Positions 63,352 through 64,000 of a DNA stretch of 64,000 bases are shown here, in pieces; within the stretch, counting starts at the first letter, position 1; every line of letters starts with the position of its first letter. Origin of the DNA: Pseudomonas alcaliphila JAB1 (GTDB taxonomy: Bacteria; Pseudomonadota; Gammaproteobacteria; Pseudomonadales; Pseudomonadaceae); the NCBI RefSeq assembly GCF_001941865.1, contig NZ_CP016162.1, forward strand, positions 2,790,001-2,854,000. The letters run 5' to 3'. The notes beneath the pieces were generated by a model. It was not told the DNA's origin, searched no databases, and saw only the letters and a program-made list of their open reading frames with translations. Both the position numbers and the translations under genes were made by a program.

Positions 63352-64000
63352 GTGAAGAAAACCCTGTTCGCCCTGCCTTTACTGATCGTTGCCGGCCTGG
63401 CGTTGATGCTTTACCTGCAACCCGGGCACCAACTGACCCAATTCACGTCTCCCGCCGCCACTGCCAAGGCTACGCAGCCCGGACCGGCGCCGGCTGCAGA
63501 GGCCTTAACACCGACCAACCAAGATACCCAGAAGAAGGCCACGACGCTGGCCCTGCCCCGCTCCTTCGTCGGCACCGAAGTCGACGGCAGCTTTCGCGTG
63601 GACGCTGCCGGCAATCTGATCATCAGCGAAGACATCCGCCGGATCTTCGATTACTTCCTCGCCAGCATCGGCGAGGAAAGCCTGGATGCCAGCGTGTCAC
63701 GTCTGCGCAACTACATCGACAGCCAATTGCAGGAACCTGCACGGGCCCGCGCGCAAGCACTGCTGGAGCAATACCTGAGCTACAAGCGTGAGCTGGTGCT
63801 GCTGGAGCGCGACCTGCCGCAATTGGCCAGCCTGGATGCCATGCGCCAGCGCGAGACCGCCGTGCAGGCCCTGCGCGCAAGACTGTTCGACAGCGAAACC
63901 CACCAGGCCTTCTTCGCCCGTGAGGAAGGCTACAACCGCTTCACCCTGGAGCGCCTGGCCATCCAGCACGACAGCACAATGAGCGCAGAGGAAAAAGGCG
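63352..64000 (+). CDS. lipH: Lipase-specific foldase, N-terminal part (truncated by the window)
   Basis: From GTG 63352 the frame gives at least 216 residues and runs off the right edge. It has an N-terminal membrane anchor ([21 protein letters not shown]), then an Ala/Pro/Thr-rich linker. The foldase domain follows, with [39 protein letters not shown], which contains the family motif RxxFDY. It refolds the lipase in the periplasm while anchored to the inner membrane. It lies downstream of lipA as usual. Also called lifO/lif. Confidence 0.93.
   Translation, partial: MKKTLFALPLLIVAGLALMLYLQPGHQLTQFTSPAATAKATQPGPAPAAEALTPTNQDTQKKATTLALPRSFVGTEVDGSFRVDAAGNLIISEDIRRIFDYFLASIGEESLDASVSRLRNYIDSQLQEPARARAQALLEQYLSYKRELVLLERDLPQLASLDAMRQRETAVQALRARLFDSETHQAFFAREEGYNRFTLERLAIQHDSTMSAEEKG

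Overview
The window reads as chromosomal DNA of a Pseudomonas, most like the P. mendocina / P. alcaliphila / P. pseudoalcaligenes branch. It is GC-rich and carries the genus markers oprF, sigX, cmpX, crfX and cmaX, oprI, and a lactonizing lipase with its foldase. Gene order from nasA to aroF, and again from oprI to the lipase, closely follows what I remember of P. aeruginosa PA1783-PA1750 and PA2853-PA2863. I see no insertion sequence, prophage, integrase or CRISPR array. It is core genome with local insertions such as the propionate genes.

Layout: (1) 1-3.9 kb holds galU (partial) and ugd for UDP-sugars, a tRNA-Ser(GGA), a crotonase, a lipoprotein and a small gene behind a LexA box. (2) 3.9-19.3 kb is a full nitrate assimilation block: ABC nitrate transporter nrtABC, a PL7 alginate-lyase-like protein, a thioesterase, the MFS transporter nasA, a PP2C-kinase fusion, nirB, nirD, nitrate reductase and cobA, which supplies the siroheme precursor. 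The three transcription units each begin with a sigma-54 (-24/-12) promoter followed by a two-hairpin ANTAR leader whose second hairpin overlaps an intrinsic terminator. This is a double gate for nitrogen limitation and nitrate. (3) 19.3-25 kb is the oprF/sigX/cmpX/crfX/cmaX envelope cluster plus rraA and an esterase. (4) 25-28.5 kb has ppsA and its regulator ppsR, divergent. (5) 28.5-35.5 kb is the methylcitrate operon prpR-prpB-prpC-acnD-prpF with a palindromic GntR operator and no prpD. (6) 35.7-38.8 kb is a trio of retropepsin-like protease, inactive-transglutaminase membrane protein and ATP-grasp ligase.

(7) 38.9-44.3 kb encodes two tandem MalT-type LuxR regulators of about 900 aa. (8) 44.5-53.4 kb carries pabB, thrH, a cluster-less CysH, cysB, a universal stress protein, a nucleotidase, a panE-like reductase, a thioredoxin-like gene and a PilZ gene whose start codons overlap head to head, DAHP synthase and a small acetyltransferase. 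(9) 53.5-64 kb has a GntP permease, oprI, an L,D-transpeptidase, tesA divergent from a YbbA/YbbP-type ABC system, greB, and the lipase with a sigma-54 promoter followed by its foldase, cut by the window end.

Many intergenic gaps contain REP-type elements, a GTAG tetranucleotide followed by a short hairpin, in several sequence families and often as inverted pairs. The most interesting parts are the triple sigma-54/ANTAR architecture, the SOS-box small gene, the replacement-like CysH and the REP collection. I did not find a clearly new defence or mobile system.
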